A stretch of 64,000 bases of DNA from Oenanthe sinensis (Eukaryota > Streptophyta > Magnoliopsida > Apiales > Apiaceae): positions 12,049,501 to 12,113,500 of the forward strand of contig CM053795.1 in assembly GCA_028671895.1 (NCBI GenBank), in the 5' to 3' direction. Below the pieces are notes generated by a model. That model was not told where the DNA came from. It made no database searches and saw only the letters and a program-made list of their open reading frames with translations. Of the stretch, positions 1 to 14,253 are shown piece by piece (positions within the stretch are counted from its first letter, which is position 1; each line of letters opens with the position of its first letter). A program made the position numbers and the translations under genes.

Positions 1-146
1 TCCATGTGCCATTTATCCTCAAAAATTTGACATAAGTAATATTATATTCTAAACTATGATATCTAATTCTTTTTTTTTTGGTTGTTCAACTCCACAATAG
101 ACACACATAAAAAGTGTTGCAAAGGAAGTTGGACAGGAGTATTTAC

Positions 147-2867
147 CTGCATATATACAAGCTGCTGTAGTAAGGAAAGAGAAGGCCAGGCAGAGAATAA
201 GTGAACCTAGATTGATATGCCTAAGAGAGTGGAAGGTTGGCAGCTGAGAGAGAAGCATCATTACTACTGTCACCATTGCTATGAATTGATACAGTTTCAT
301 GGATCCGGTTGGAGTAATTAGCAAGTAAATGATCTTGAAAGAGAGAACACAGTATTAGTATAGCATACACAACAGAGAGAAGGAAAAAATTATTTATTAG
401 CAGCATTTATCTTTATGAATATTATTCATCCATTTTGCTTGCATATACTAATTAACTATGCAGTGTCTACAATATAAAAACCTGATAAGTGTGGCAAGGT
501 TTTTCCTAAGGTTGTTCTGGTGAGCACTAATTATCAGTGAAATAATATTGGCCATTTCGTCATTTCTGTTTTGATTTTGCAATTTGAAATCTTTTTTCAA
601 TCTTTATAAACATGGCCATAATCACGAGTAGCAATTTTAGGTCGCTAATTATGCATGAACATTTAATATCATGTAAATTAGCAAAAGACAAACACTACTA
701 ATATATGAGAATACAATAAAGGTCAGATTGTCATATCAGTTATCATTTCTATTCTGTTTTTCATAATTGAGACTGCAAAAGTAATCATGATTATAGCACG
801 ACTATATTACTAGTTTATTTGTATAAGCAATCATCAACCAACCAAGCAGAATTTTTCAGCAAAAGCACAGATATACATGATAGTGAATTTGGTGTGCTAA
901 TTGAAGTAAATGTAACAATAAGCCCTATGGTTCCTGTACCTGAAGGCAACTTCCTGCAAGCAATATACATCCAACCGATACTGCAATATTGATTGCCGTT
1001 TGTATTGATACAACAAAATAAAATATCCATCCAGACCCTACAAGTAATCAATAAAACACAATAATATTATAGCAACTTAGGCAATCACAATTCTGAAATA
1101 GTAAGAATAAAAAGAATCAACAGTTTCTACGAGTGTTCTATTATCGATTTCTATACAACGGTATGAGCTAACAATTATGATCAGCAATCTTTATATGAAT
1201 TTGATTTTCCAAAGAAAGATTTAGTCATAAAATCTGTGTATTTGAGAATTTTACTTCTAATGGGTTACAATTGTACACCAATTGAAACCAAGTGATGATT
1301 CAGAACAGAGGAGAATTACTTGGTTCTCTTTTAGTACTTTCTAGAAAGTTAAAACAAATCAATCTTGTAAATGTAAACGAATGATGTTCTGCAAAGACTA
1401 ACAATTTCCATTTGGTGAGATTCATACATCATAACTGCACAACCATGTTACCCAATTTTTAAAGACATCAAACTGTAAGCTTACAAGCTTACAAATTAGT
1501 TGGTCAACAATCTCAAAGTGAGCAAATACAAGTACTAACATTTTGCACATTAACTCTAGAAATACATTTGGAGATGTAAATATGAATAAGACAGTATGAA
1601 ACCCAAGTGTCTAGAATGAAGTTAAGAAATAATAAGCTAAAGGACTTGACATATAAAACACCAGAGCATAGTAGATCTAACATTCTATTCTTATAGCTCT
1701 CATAGCATTATGGAAGTTAGCAGTTTGGCCAAGCAAGAAGACTGACTGGTACTTGTTCCTTAATGTGTACCACAGGCAGATCCAATATGCACGTAATCGT
1801 TTAATTACCCTTCAGCAACCAACCCAGAAATCCGTTTTGATTTGATGCCTAGAAAGTATGACCTTTGAAACACATCTAACTTAACTGCGGTCATCTAAAA
1901 AACTAGGCAACATATGTTCTTGAAAATGAAAAATGGCAAGTGTTACCCTCTTTAAAGAACTTGACACCAAACAACTTCAATGTCCGTGTCACTGTCACAT
2001 ATAATTCTAACAATCCACCCCATCGGCCCATCCCCACATTCACCATTTAATTTCTAGAAAAATCACTTTAAGTCTTCAACTGCACACCAATTATAAGTTT
2101 TACCAAAACAAAATCAAGAAAAACCGAGCCAAGCATATCTAGTAACAAGACGAAATCAGAGTGTAAATCAAATTATAAATCAATATCAAGAAAACAGTAT
2201 CAAACAACCTCGGACATGAAATCAAAGTGTAACAAAAGTACCCAAGACATCAGAAGCAAGTTCACGAAATCGGATGTGGCGACGACCCGATTTCTCACAG
2301 AAATCAAGCACAACTGACATGAGATAGTAAGCATAGAAGGTAACGGCCCCCATCACAAACAAGGAGAAGAATCCTAGTATCCAGCCCATCCCTCTGAACG
2401 CAAACGGCAACGCCAGTACTGTTGGCCCCACTATTGCAGTTGTCAAATGATATCCAGCATGATACCATTCACCTGCCCATCAAAAACCATACATTAATCA
2501 ATATACTACACCAATAACACTATCACTACATAAAAATTCAAAACAAATCAAAATCTAAAATTATAATCAGTGCAATCTTAACCCAAAGATAGATTTAGTA
2601 TCTCAATCTTTTGATCCCATGTAATATCAAGCTGCAAATTTCATATCATTAATAACTTTAAATAAACAAGAGTCATATGTGTACACATGTGTCAGAGAAG
2701 TTAGATTTGTAGGTACCTTTAGATTCAAGAACAAAAGCTGCTCCAGCATCTTCTCTGCAACTATTCTCAACAGGTACTATACCATTTTCTGGGTTCACTG
2801 CCATAACTCTAGCCATCAATAATGGATGAGGACTAGAAAGTATATTATAGTCTTCATAACTCTCCAT
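147..2867 (-). CDS. GABA transporter 1-like amino-acid permease (AAAP family), 5' part, runs off left edge
   Basis: Four coding exons can be joined on the minus strand: 2867-2717, 2472-2242, 1037-940 and 333-147. All have GT..AG borders and matching phases, giving about 222 residues. The first exon encodes a hydrophilic N-terminus ending LESKG. The join restores K-G-E-W-Y-H-A-G-Y-H-L-T-T-A, followed by GPTVLALPFAFRGMGW, the signature start of the AAAP/GAT1 transporter core. Exon 3 is a membrane segment (SGWIFYFVVSIQTAINIAV). Exon 4 carries LSQLPTFHSLRHINLGSL, also highly conserved in GAT1-like proteins. Family members are plasma-membrane proton-coupled transporters of GABA and related amino acids with about 11 membrane helices near 450 residues, so roughly half lies beyond position 1. 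The start is the only Met before the conserved core in exon 1. Substrate is inferred from family only; no damage is seen. Confidence 0.88.
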
Positions 2868-3626
2868 AGTGGATACAAATAATTTTTATATAAATGTACA
2901 GATGTATATATATATATATACAGATAGATAGTGGTAATAAATGAAGATGATTATGTAGAGAAGTAAGACATAAAGTCTCGATAGGCGGCGTTGCAGCCCA
3001 TGCACGAATGTGTTTTCGGAAACAACACTTCATTTTACTAGTAGAAAATTTTAGTAATACCTACGTGTATGTCTATAGTAAATACGGAGTAATTATTATT
3101 AGTAGTAGTATTATAGTATATATTACTGTATATTTTAGAGACCATCACATGATATAGAAACAAAGCCCAATGACACATTCCCATGTGTATTTTATATTCA
3201 AACAAAAATGATCAGAACAGTAGGGAATTAAAAGTTGAGGGAGATGTTTTAACTACTAAGTTTCAGATTTTTGTGGAATTAACAAGCCAAACCCGAAGTA
3301 AACAGCACCGTGTGTGTACATATATATGATTTTCTTTTAAGATGCTTGAAAATGAGTATAATGCTCAGCGAGGTAGATTAACAAATAATTTTATAAGATT
3401 ATAAAATATTAAATACCAAAAGTAATTGTAAAATAAATAAAAAAATTACATATTATACAAAAAATATATAGAACACAAATTACAGAACACTGAATAGTAT
3501 TCTGTAATTTTGTGTTTTATATTTTTTGTATTTTATGTAATTTTGCGATTTTTTTTGTTTTTTATAATTTTTTTTATATTCAACAATTTTTTGTAATTAT
3601 ATTTTTTGTTAGTCATTGAATCTAAA

Positions 3627-3736
<110 letters not shown>

Positions 3737-6070
3737 GAGTGATTTGTAATGGGACCTTACTAGACTTGAAAGGGTTGCATATTTTAAAAAAACTTAAAAA
3801 ATAATATGCTTTTTTTTAAAAACAATTATTAAAATATAATATAAAATCCAGTTAAGATTGTAAGAAGTGGTAATTTGATATAATATAATACTTTTATAAT
3901 TTAATAGGGTTACATAATATACTTAATTATAACAATAATAAGTATTTAATATGATCCAAAAATGACTTTAGAGTGAGGTAAAATATTATAATATTCTGAC
4001 GAGGATTGTGTAAGAGAACTTGTAATTTAACATATTTTTTATTAAATTTATATTATTAAAATTCTTACAAAGATTTAGAAATATTTTTATTAAAACTAAA
4101 CTTTATAAAAATATTTATTCAAAACTGTTTGATATCATTTTATATTTTAAAATCACCGGACGACTGGGGATAAGTCTTAACTACTTAGATTTTAATAGGG
4201 AATATATATATATATATATATATTAAGATAGTCTGAACCATGAAATTTAACATGATTCATGTAAATTTGAATAAATTTTATATTGAAATTTCACTTTCAT
4301 TCTTATTTATTATATGTGAAATTTCATGATTTAAATAATGGGGAATATTTATTTTATTTTAAATGATAAAATTTGAGTTTTCGTTTAAAATTTTAAATTT
4401 TGTATTAATATTTGAATATTTTTAAATTTAAATTTAATTTGTTTCATTATTTAAATATATGATTTGATCAAATTCAAAATTTTAAATAAAATTTATGTTT
4501 CAAATCAGCCATTATTATATGATTTACTTAAACATTCTAAAAATATTCAATTATAAAAAAATTCATTTCATCCGGGTTTTTTTTACTTTTTCATCAACTC
4601 GAAAGTCAGAAGTAAGAATGAAAGGGACAAGTGGACAACCCCCACCTCCGCCTTCCTCGGTGGGTCAGTATACCGTAAATTCTAAAACAAGACTATATGT
4701 CTATTACCTGGAGTGGGCCTAAAATTCAAAAAAAAAAAAATGCATCGAATCTACATAAAAGTTCCACAAAAAAATAATTGAAATTAATAACTAATCATTC
4801 TTTATTAAATACTGTACTCAATATACCAAGATATATACAAGTAATACAGTTGTATGAACAGACAGTTGACAGCTGAGAAAATGCTGCCTTTACAAGCTGG
4901 CGGCGGATGAGACAAAGATTGTGGGTTTAAATCGGTTTAATTTTTAACTAACCTGGTATATACATTTATATCTACTTCTACTCTAAATCTCCTTTCTTGA
5001 CTTTAATTCAACACTTTGACTTTTTGACTTTGTTCATTCTTTCATAATATTTTTATATTACTAGTACCAGTAGTATATAGTACTACATGTCTCCATACCA
5101 ACAATATACCATATACTTGCTCTCTTTGGTCATTGTTCTTTGTTCTTCACATGCACCATTTATAAAATTAGCATAATACTGCATGTGTAGCATTGACACA
5201 TGTGGTCAATTTTTTTTAATATTAATATAAGTAGAAAGATAAAATTTGTTAGAATTATTGTTGGTTCTGAGATTTGATTATTGTAAACTGGTTTTATGCA
5301 TATCTGTGTATGTAAACCTAATGTTGTATTAATGTAATATTGTAATTAACTACTAATTAGTAATAATTTTAAGTGATCGAGTACCTCTTTTATGTTGGTT
5401 AGCTCTACATTTTAAAAGTTTCTATTATAATAAAAAAAGTACTAATTTTGAGCATAGAGCTACCATGACTTTGAATATTTTTATGAGTAATAAAAGGGTA
5501 CAAAATGGGGTACAAAAATATTTCCCAAATACTCTATAACAAATTGTGATTGATTGTAATTTTATTTAATATAATGGACCTTAATGTATTCATACAAATT
5601 TCATCAATTAAAACTTTACAAATTGACACGTTACTAATATCACATCATTTGTGACAAAAATTTTGTGTCCCAATTTTGTACTCCTAGCATTACTCTATTT
5701 TTATTTATGTTTATCTTAATATTTTTTGTTGAATTTTATGTATATAATATAAGCTAACTTTATGGTGAAATGGAATTTTTTATTTAAATTTTGCAGGATT
5801 ATAATTAAAAAAATGAAAATAAATGATACGCATAACAGAATCATCCTTTTACTTGTAAAATCATAGAAAAAAATTAATTTATTTATAAAATTACAAATAA
5901 TTTTAATATCTGAATAAATTTATAAGTTTATATAATAAATAATTTTAATAGTTTAATATATATATATATATATATTTGGTAATTCTTTTGTGGCATGTCA
6001 TATTTTTTTTACTGTATTTATGACTTCAAAGTTTTAAAGTAGGGATCACCAGAATATCTCTCCGGCTATA

Positions 6071-6325
6071 CTCTATCCGTCACTATTTAGATGTCCACTT
6101 TGTTTTTAATGCGATTAAATTGATTTATCTTTAACTGTAATTTAAAAATAATATGTAATTGAAAAAATTATTATTTTATATTATTGAAAAAGTATATATA
6201 ATCTATTTTAAAATGTATTTTTTAATTTTTTGAAATTATAGAAGAAGAATTTTAATTTTTTAATCAAATATTAGTCAATTTAAATTCAAAAAAATCAAAA
6301 TGTACATTTAAAGGGGAGGATGGAG
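6071..6325. mobile_element. Stowaway-like MITE, 255 bp, TA target duplication
   Basis: The left end reads CTCTATCCGTCACTATTTAG and the reverse complement of the right end reads CTCCATCCTCCCCTTTAAAT, the usual Tc1/mariner Stowaway terminus (CTCCCTCCGTCC-like). TA dinucleotides flank both ends (6069-6070 and 6326-6327). It has no coding capacity. The ends are diverged, so it is an old copy. Confidence 0.7.
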
Positions 6326-7957
6326 TATTTTAATAAGTATTTTAAAATTCTGAATCTCTTGGTCAAAGTCTGAGTCGGAGTTTTATGTAAATCAAATTGG
6401 ACCAGACTCTGTAAAATATAAAAGGAAGAAAGCAGACGAATAGAAAAGCAGCTAATACAATTTGCATTTCTAATCATGTTTTCCGAGTTTTTTTAAGAAG
6501 GAAAACAAGTGCAAGCTAATGAAAATTTTATATACTTTCTTTTCAAAACTTTCAAAAGATGAAGAGGAAAGTAAGTAATGAGTGTAAATTAAAAAAGACT
6601 TGATATTACCAATATACCCTTATTATCTAATTCTTAATTTTTAAATCTAAGGATAAAATTATAATTTAACAACCAATTATATGTTTTCCTTCCAACTCGG
6701 GAGCACACTAATAAAATTAATTTCATTCTTTAATTTTTAAACTCTGGGAGCATGTTAGTGAAACTTGTTTCACTTACTTTCTTCTACTTTTTTTTTACTT
6801 TCATTTACTTTCCACCCATAAAAAATTCCGGAACAAGTGGTTAAAGATCGGGACCTAGAGAATCTTGGCTCGCAGATGATTGTTTCGAGGTCATTAAATA
6901 TACAAGAAAGACAGGGTACTATTTTTCTACTACCAAATTTACACATAATTACTGCTTAATATAAATGCTAGGTTATTTTTGTAAAGAGTTTTAACCTTTT
7001 TTATGTATCTTTTGAAGTATTTTGACCATCTAACTAAAATTATTATTTTTTTAAAAAAATTATGAATAAAATATAAATATTTTATATTTTTAATTTGAAA
7101 TAAGAAATAAGAAAATTTAAAAATATTAAATTTAACCCTTGTAAAAGGATCAGAAAAGTTTGTCAATTCTCCCAGATTCTTTAGTACTAGCCTCAAAAAT
7201 CTTATCAATGATTTCTGGACTGAGGTAGAAGGAAATAATTGGTGCCAAACGGGCCCAATATCTTTGTTGACTTCTGTGTGCAAGTATTGCATCAAACTCA
7301 TTCACAACTCACAAGTATATACTTATCGTTCCGTACTCAAATCTTCTACATGACCACTTGGCAAAAAAAGAAAATCGTAATTCAAAGTATACATTTATTT
7401 TGTTAGACAATTGGCTGAAATTTGAATATATATTAACGGAGATATATACGGAAATGTGATACCAATCTTTGCAATCTACAACAGAATGTCGAATGCGTGG
7501 GTCGTGGAAAAAAATTAAGAACTGTTATGTCTTTGCCCCTTGGTCTTTGGTACGTGCATACGGTGGTATCAGTACAATGCTAATATATTATAGAACTTGA
7601 GTAAATTTAAGCATCCTGTGAAATTGTGATATGACCATAACATAAAGTAATGATGTGATGCACATGCACCTCGATCTGGTGCAAAAGGAAGGAGGTACTT
7701 TAATATTACAAAATTGTTTCGCTTTAAACAATCGAAGAAACATTAAACACAGAAAAAAAACTTATGAGTACATCAGACAACAAGATAGAAGATTAAAACC
7801 CTGAAAACCAAATACTCTTCAATGTGTAACAAGTCGAGAAAGTAGAAAATCATTTTATGAACCGATTCTATTGTATTCACATGGTCAGGAGAATGAATAC
7901 CTGTCATTTATCTGCCACATTCTCGGAAAAAGTCAGATATGGATTTTCATGTAAAAC

Positions 7958-10900
7958 TCAACCCTTTACTATCATGTCCATCAACAAATCATTCCACGAA
8001 TCTATTGGACCGGGCAAACACCAATGCAAGCAGTCAGTAATAATCTTCTCTTTATTTTCCTTGGCAAATGGATGAAAGTGTCTGTATGGACCCGGGTGTC
8101 CATCAGGCCTAACGAAAGTGGAGTTACGTCAAGAAGTCTAAGCTTCACTCCAGCTTCCGCAGCTCTAATTTCTGCCTTTGCGAATTCATCTAATTCAACT
8201 TCTCGAAGAAGTATGTTCAATACATTGTATTGGAACTCGCCTTCCTCAGCTGGTTTTGTTCTTTGGCAGGTCCCCCCACTAAACCATTCCCCATTCTCAA
8301 AGTGACTTGGTGTCGGATTTCTATAAAAGATCATACCTTTGTGTTTGGAGTTGATGATAAAGTTGAACACACTACTGATTACTTTGCGATAAGCAAAACC
8401 AATGCCTAACTCTGTTAAGTTTCTGCCAGGACAGTAATGGCAGCCAACTATCGTGTCATTTTCATAGTAAAGTGCACTTTTGACAAACCATTTTCCTGAT
8501 GAAAATATTACATAGTCAAGATTCTGGTACACACTAGTCCAATTCGTATCAAGTATATCCAGATGCACCTCAATTTCTGATGACGAAACACCATTGTAAT
8601 CTTCAAATATTTCAGCTTTTGCCAGGAACGGTGACCACATAATTGAGATACTAAAGTTGTAAGAGGAGAATAGCCATCTTCCATTTTTATACTCTGCATC
8701 ATGGTAAACATGAACGGGTTCTTCCACCTGAAATATTAGTGTGATCCATTAGTCAACAGAGTGATGTATAACTAATTAAAAAAATTATTTGTTAAGTACA
8801 GGTTAAGATGGATTAACACCTCAGTGTAATAAACTTAACAAACTTTTACACTTGGTTATACTGGTCTGCATCCGAAGAAATTTTATATTTACTGGTGTGG
8901 ACTAATCACCTGATGCGGGAACACATGCACCTGTGTGTGCGTATATTATGGATTCAAACCGAAGGATATATGAGTTGCATGTCCAGATTTTATAATTTTA
9001 ACAAGGAAACAACTTTAACATATATAATTTAATGCCCGTGCCAAGTAATTTATATGATGAACACCTACTGCATCTACATGAGCATGCATGGCTGCTGCCT
9101 ATGGTATGAGTGATTATGAAATAACTGATACAATAATGTGTTTCAGAGTGAATCTAAGGTATTTCAGAGAGAGTTACCGGCACTTAAATATATATAGGTT
9201 CATATGTCATAAAATTTTACAGAAAATAACCATATAGTTCTTCTTATATATTAGAATAATCAAGTTTGGCTATAATGAAAAATGGTCTTTGGAATGTTAT
9301 GCGCATTTGCTTTCCCCTCCCTGTATTAAGCTATTTTAAATTCCCATATGCCAAGCAATTACGAGAAAAGTGATCCTGAGACTGTCATCCAACTAGACTT
9401 GCTAGAGAATTTAAGAGCCTTTTTTATGCATTCTATTTTTTTGGCAGATTCTAAAGCCAAACCACATGAAACAAACCATTGAAAATTTGAAATGCAAAGC
9501 AGGTGGAGATTCAAGGATACGATATTATGATAAATAAACAAGAAACCATGTTATTTGGTGCGTCAAGAAGAATTCAGCAACTCCTACGTTATTATACTTC
9601 ATATCGATACCCAAAGCAAGCCAGTATCACATAAAAGACTGACCTATTTATGTTAAAATTCCATCCTTGTAGTACTATTGCAAATATAGAAAGAACAACA
9701 ATGCCATTTGTCACAAAAGGAAGGGTAAGGGGAATCTGATGTCTAGAACATGGTCGGTTTCAGATAGGTCATGTTGTCATTTGGCTGCGCGATAGATAAA
9801 TATTGGCATATTGCGTTATTATATCATTTATCAAATTGTGGGTCCATAACATCCTGCTAATACAGAGAAGACATTGAAAAGAAGAAAAGATAAACAAATT
9901 ATATGCATATGACTTGTAGGAAAGCTCAACTCTAGCAGATCCTCTATGGCCATTAGATGATACCATATGATTGATACTGTCGTAATCAAACAATTTTATC
10001 TATCAGTTACACTAAGTGATACTAGCAAATAGAAAATACTACAGGAAAAAAAATTATTCATAAAGTATTTCTAATATCAATATGATTATAATTATTAATA
10101 GCACAGAATTCCGAAAAAAATATATTAGTATTTGCTTTCTACCTGTGCCAGTATGCAAAGCAATGACTGAACATGATTTCGAGATATTGAATCTCCAATA
10201 AGCGCCCAAGCTTTATTCCTCATCATTTCGAGAAACATTTGGGCATTAAATTGGGGCAGCTCACAATCCTTGGGCTTCCACTTCCAGTACAGATACTCTG
10301 TATCAAGCCTCCCATTCTTCATACAATTCTGATGATTTTCAATGAACTGGCAACTCTCATTAGTATAACGAGGACCCTCCTGGTCCCGGATCCAACTCCC
10401 CACCGAAATATTACATCTTCCCACATTATCTAAAAATCACCCGAAAATAAAACAGCATTTCAATACACCACAAGAATCTAACCCGTCAAACTACTAATCT
10501 TATAGTACATAACAAAAAATTGTACTAATTAAAAGTTGAAGCAATAGTTGCCAATTACTATCATAATTGACTTTCGAGCACGGAGGAGAAAGACCATATT
10601 TTTCCTACATTATCTACAAATCACAAGAAACCAGCATTTGAGTACACAACAAAACCAAACACATTAAACTCCTAATCTCAATTCTCCAACAAACTCAAAC
10701 AAAACACAACAAACCAACACTAAATTAATTAGAACCTGGAGTAAAAGCTACAAACTGAAAACCACATATATAAAAATCGAAACTTTAGTACCTTTTTGGT
10801 GAAATTGATCTATTAATCCAGGTACATGCAAAGAAGATTGAACTTGAGAATTTTCAAGAAAAGGGGTTTCTGTAACATTTGCAAACTGATTGGATCCAGA

Positions 10901-11011
10901 AGAAAGGAGCCTAAAAACAAGGCCCACTAAAATAAATGCAACACCTTACTTAACAACCAACTGATTGTTCTTGCACAGAGACCACCACCATGTTTTTAAG
11001 TTCAACTTCAT
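7958..11011 (-). pseudogene. TBL-family (xyloglucan/polysaccharide O-acetyltransferase-like) gene with early stop and frameshift
   Basis: Three exons join on the minus strand: 11011-10792, 10429-10143 and 8727-7958. Exon 1 starts MKLNLKTWWWSLCKNNQLVVK and then meets an in-frame TAA at codon 22 (10948-10946). Beyond it the frame stays open through a membrane anchor (GVAFILVGLVFRLLSS). Exon 2 has the TBL domain start (CNISVGSWI) and the catalytic GDS motif in IGDSISRNH. Exon 3 carries the PMR5/Cas1p-like remainder, with FENGEWFSGGTC and LLDVTPLSL. There one base is missing near 8107-8112; restoring frame would give RPDGHPG and the DxxH motif DCLHWCLPGPID, ending at TGA 7960-7958. The family O-acetylates cell-wall polysaccharides in the Golgi, and the closest resemblance is AXY4/TBL19-27. 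Exon lengths total 1277 bp, one short of a multiple of three. Either a pseudogene or two assembly errors. Confidence 0.78.
8728..10142. other. Intron 2 of the TBL-like gene, nothing recognisable inside
   Basis: A 1.4-kb intron with a GT donor at 10142 and AG acceptor at 8728. I see no exon, repeat array or clear element end inside it. Confidence 0.6.
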
Positions 11012-11895
11012 TTCTTCCACAATTCAATCTATGTTCCCATATAACAATGCAGGCTTGCTAATAATTTTATCTGTGCATAAAAATGAATGTGTGTATATAT
11101 CATTATGAACTTGTGTTCATGTAATGAGGGGTTAAAGAAACTCAATAATTTAGATTCTTGTTGTTGAACCGACAATGAAGTGTGAGCTGTGTAGTGTATG
11201 ACATATATTCTTACTGCATGTATTTACATGCTTATCTATGCTTCATAGTCCATAGGAATAGGATACAATACAAACAAGATGTCTTGAACAGTGCACGTGA
11301 TTAATAACGTGCATCTTTTTGGCTCGACTTGTTAGTTGTCACCCTATAGAATAATTTATAGTTAGTTATTATTTTATTTACTTCATATATTTTGAAAAAA
11401 AATGTATCTAAAATAAGAATTCATTTTTGAAGAAACATTATTTACTATGTAATTTTAGTTATAAAGTTATAAAGTTTTTATTTTTAACTATTTTATAAGA
11501 TATATCGGACCTTTTAGAGTGTTTGCTCTTATCAATCCCAAACGAATATTTTGCATGTCTTGCAAATATTATAATAAGAATACAATGAGGAACAGTTGTA
11601 TATTATTCATTTTGTATAGTGCTTGGTGATCTTTAAGTATATAAAGAAAGAAAATGATATGACCAAATTGACTTATTACACAACAGATAACATAATACAA
11701 CAAAATTTATCAAGGAACCGGAAGTTCTTGTATAATATAGCTTGCAAAAATTCAGATTATGCTTATGATAAAAAAAAAATAGAATCAGATGAATTCTGAA
11801 TGTTGTAGCTCAATACTATCTATACCAGCAAATCTGCCAACTATATGTAGTACACTTGTAATGCTTACTTTAAACTGTACTGCAAGAAAAATGAT
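11012..11895. other. Intergenic between TBL-like and CIP1-like genes
   Basis: About 0.9 kb holding the presumed upstream region of the TBL-like gene and the 3' flank of the CIP1-like gene. It is AT-rich with no open frame of interest. Confidence 0.5.
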
Positions 11896-14253
11896 CTATG
11901 GGGGTCTCCGGCTTCTCTCAGTATTACCGCTGATCATTTTCTTGAGATGCTCGGACTGACTCCTATGATAATCCATCCAAAAGCATAACTGTCGAATCGC
12001 CTCTCTTTTTTCCTCTCCAAGACTCAGCATTCCCTCTTCCTTTTGTTTTACTAACTTCTCTACTTCTCTCACTTTATTCTCTAATTTCCTAACTTTTTTT
12101 CTTAGTCCCAAAATTTCGGATTCTTTGTCATCCAGCTGTTTTGATACGGTGTCCAGATCATCCTTCATGTGCGTTATCGCCTTATTTTTCCTCTTCATCC
12201 AATCCTTTGCAAAGATTAGCACACGAGTAACTTGGGAAATTGTATTCATGAAATGGTCATTACATTCCTCAAATCTCAACACCACTGTGTCTAATGCATT
12301 TAGCATATCGTTTGCTGATAGTGAAAATTCCTTTAGCATATGTAGATAAAGTTTGAGCTCTTTTCTATCTTCTTCTTTCATTGAAAGATACCATTCTTTG
12401 TTCTCAACTTGTAATTGTTCAGCAACTCGGATCCTCCTGCTCAGGATGCGAAGATTATCTTCTAATTGTTTTCGTAAACTTTCTGCAGCTTCTTCAATCT
12501 TTTTTTCGACTAGTTGGACGTATGACTTGATATCTATATTCTTTCCTTCATATTGTTTATGCTCTTCATTGTACTTGTCAGTAATAACTTGTCTTTCTAT
12601 GAGTGTTTTCTGCTGATCTTCAACTTCCTCTGTCAACCTAGAGTTCTGCTTCTTCAGTGTGCTCACGTTCTTTGTTTCGTGTTGTGCTTTCTCAAATTGC
12701 AAACCCAATGTATTTTTCTCAACCTGCAAAGATTTCAGTTCTTCCTGGAGAGAGTTAATCTGTGATGTTAAAGATATGATATCCTTAGACATTGAATTCC
12801 TTCTAGTCTCAGATGCCTTTAACTGTGTTGTAAGCTCATACTCCTTATCTCTTGATCTTTTTTCGAGTTCAACAATTTTTTCATGAAATTTCTCCTTTGC
12901 TGCTCTCGATTGATTAGCATCATTAATCATTGTTCGTATCTGCTCTTCAAACACTTGTTTCTTAGATTCTGAGTCCTTTACTTGCATATCTGAACCCTTA
13001 TCTTCCATCAGTATTTGTAAACCTTCAGCTTTGCTTGATGATCTTTTTAATAAAACGGTCTGAGAACCTAAAATATTCACCTCAGATTGCAGATTACTGG
13101 CCCGTGCAACAGAATTATCTGCGTTAGCTACTGAATGTTTCTCACTTTCAAAATTTTGTTTTTGCATATTGTCTTGTAGCTGTTTGAGCTGCTCCTCAAC
13201 TTCTGTTTTCTTAGTTTCCATAGTATCCAATTCAAGCTTTAACATAAACACCTGCCCTTCTAATTCCTTTAGCTGAGCTGCTGTTTCCTTCTTGTAAACA
13301 TCATATATGTTGGTCATGGACTGAATTGTTTCTTTACATTTGACCAACTCCTCCTTAGACAAGCTTGACTCCTTGGTTTCTGGAGTTCTAATAATTTTTC
13401 CAAGTTCTTGTGTAGCATCTATAGCTTCCTTCACTACTTCACTTGTTGAAGTCAGTTTATCCTTAAGGTATGCTTCCTCGGACTCTTGATCTATATCATT
13501 TTTTAGTTTACTGTTATTTTGAAAGCGTCTTACCATTGGACTGTTCCTACTGGATTCATAAGGTGAATGAAACGGTTCTGAATCCGAACTTCCAGAAGAA
13601 TCCTCATCTTTATTGTCTACAACTCTCCGAACCTCACTAGTCAGGTTATCATAGAGGGCATAGAGAGACTGGTATTGTTGTTGAATATCATCGATGAGTT
13701 TAATAAGTTCTGACTTCTTCTTTGAGTTTGCTTCTTTGTTCCCTCGGTTTATAGTCTTGATAAGCTTCATTATCTTCCCTCTTTTTTCTTCATTTTCTGC
13801 AATTAAAATGATGATTTAGAATTCAGCTTCTTAATATTATCAATGATCCAATTTCAGTCTCAAGAGAGGTCAAACTTAAACTAATATTATGTCACACTGG
13901 AGCTTCTTCCAAAATAAGGCAGCAGTACGGTCTATGTTCACAAGAAACACATTAGAATACAGAAACTTGAAGTAGACAACAATATTAACAAAAAATGCTT
14001 AAAAATCGATATTTCTAGGCATGGAAGTAAAAAAATACATGAGAATGCAACATACATTACATTTAAAAATATTACCAACGGTAAGACAATTATTTATGTT
14101 CCATGTAAGATGGCCTATAGTTGTGCTTCAAATGAATTATTTTGTTCGCTAAAGATTACCTCTTTGTACTGTTTTCAACTCTTCTTCTTTTTCAGGATTG
14201 ATATAAATCCATAAAGACTTCTTTGAATCTTTCCACCAATGCTGCTTCCTCAT
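11896..14253 (-). CDS. COP1-interactive protein 1-like coiled-coil protein (short form)
   Basis: Two coding exons, 14253-14160 and 13796-11896, with GT..AG borders. The phase-1 join restores a Glu codon and gives about 664 residues. Exon 1 encodes MRKQHWWKDSKKSLWIYINP. With the start of exon 2 this resembles the N-terminal NAB/KIP1-like region of CIP1 relatives, leading into QQYQSLYALYDNLTSEVRR. Residues of about 90-600 are Lys/Glu-rich heptads typical of a long coiled coil. The C-terminus (EKLVKQKEEGMLSLGEEKRE, then AIRQLCFWMDYHRS) is the conserved CIP1 tail. CIP1 binds the E3 ligase COP1 and associates with the cytoskeleton in Arabidopsis, where it is far longer. This copy is a compact member, so function is inferred from both termini. 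A start at 13770 in exon 2 was passed over because the spliced upstream exon extends the conserved region. Confidence 0.85.

Noticed and set aside
7857..8305. Plus-strand open frames opposite the TBL-like gene
   Set aside because: They are antisense to conserved coding sequence on the minus strand and have no domain.
10940..10952. The codon-22 TAA of the TBL-like gene as part of a splice donor (AAGTAAGG)
   Set aside because: The nearest downstream AG that keeps the membrane anchor would give an intron of about 26 bases, too short for plants, so the stop is treated as real.
12125..12886. Several plus-strand open frames rich in Ser, Phe and Cys
   Set aside because: They lie opposite the coiled-coil gene; Lys/Glu codons read backwards give such frames.
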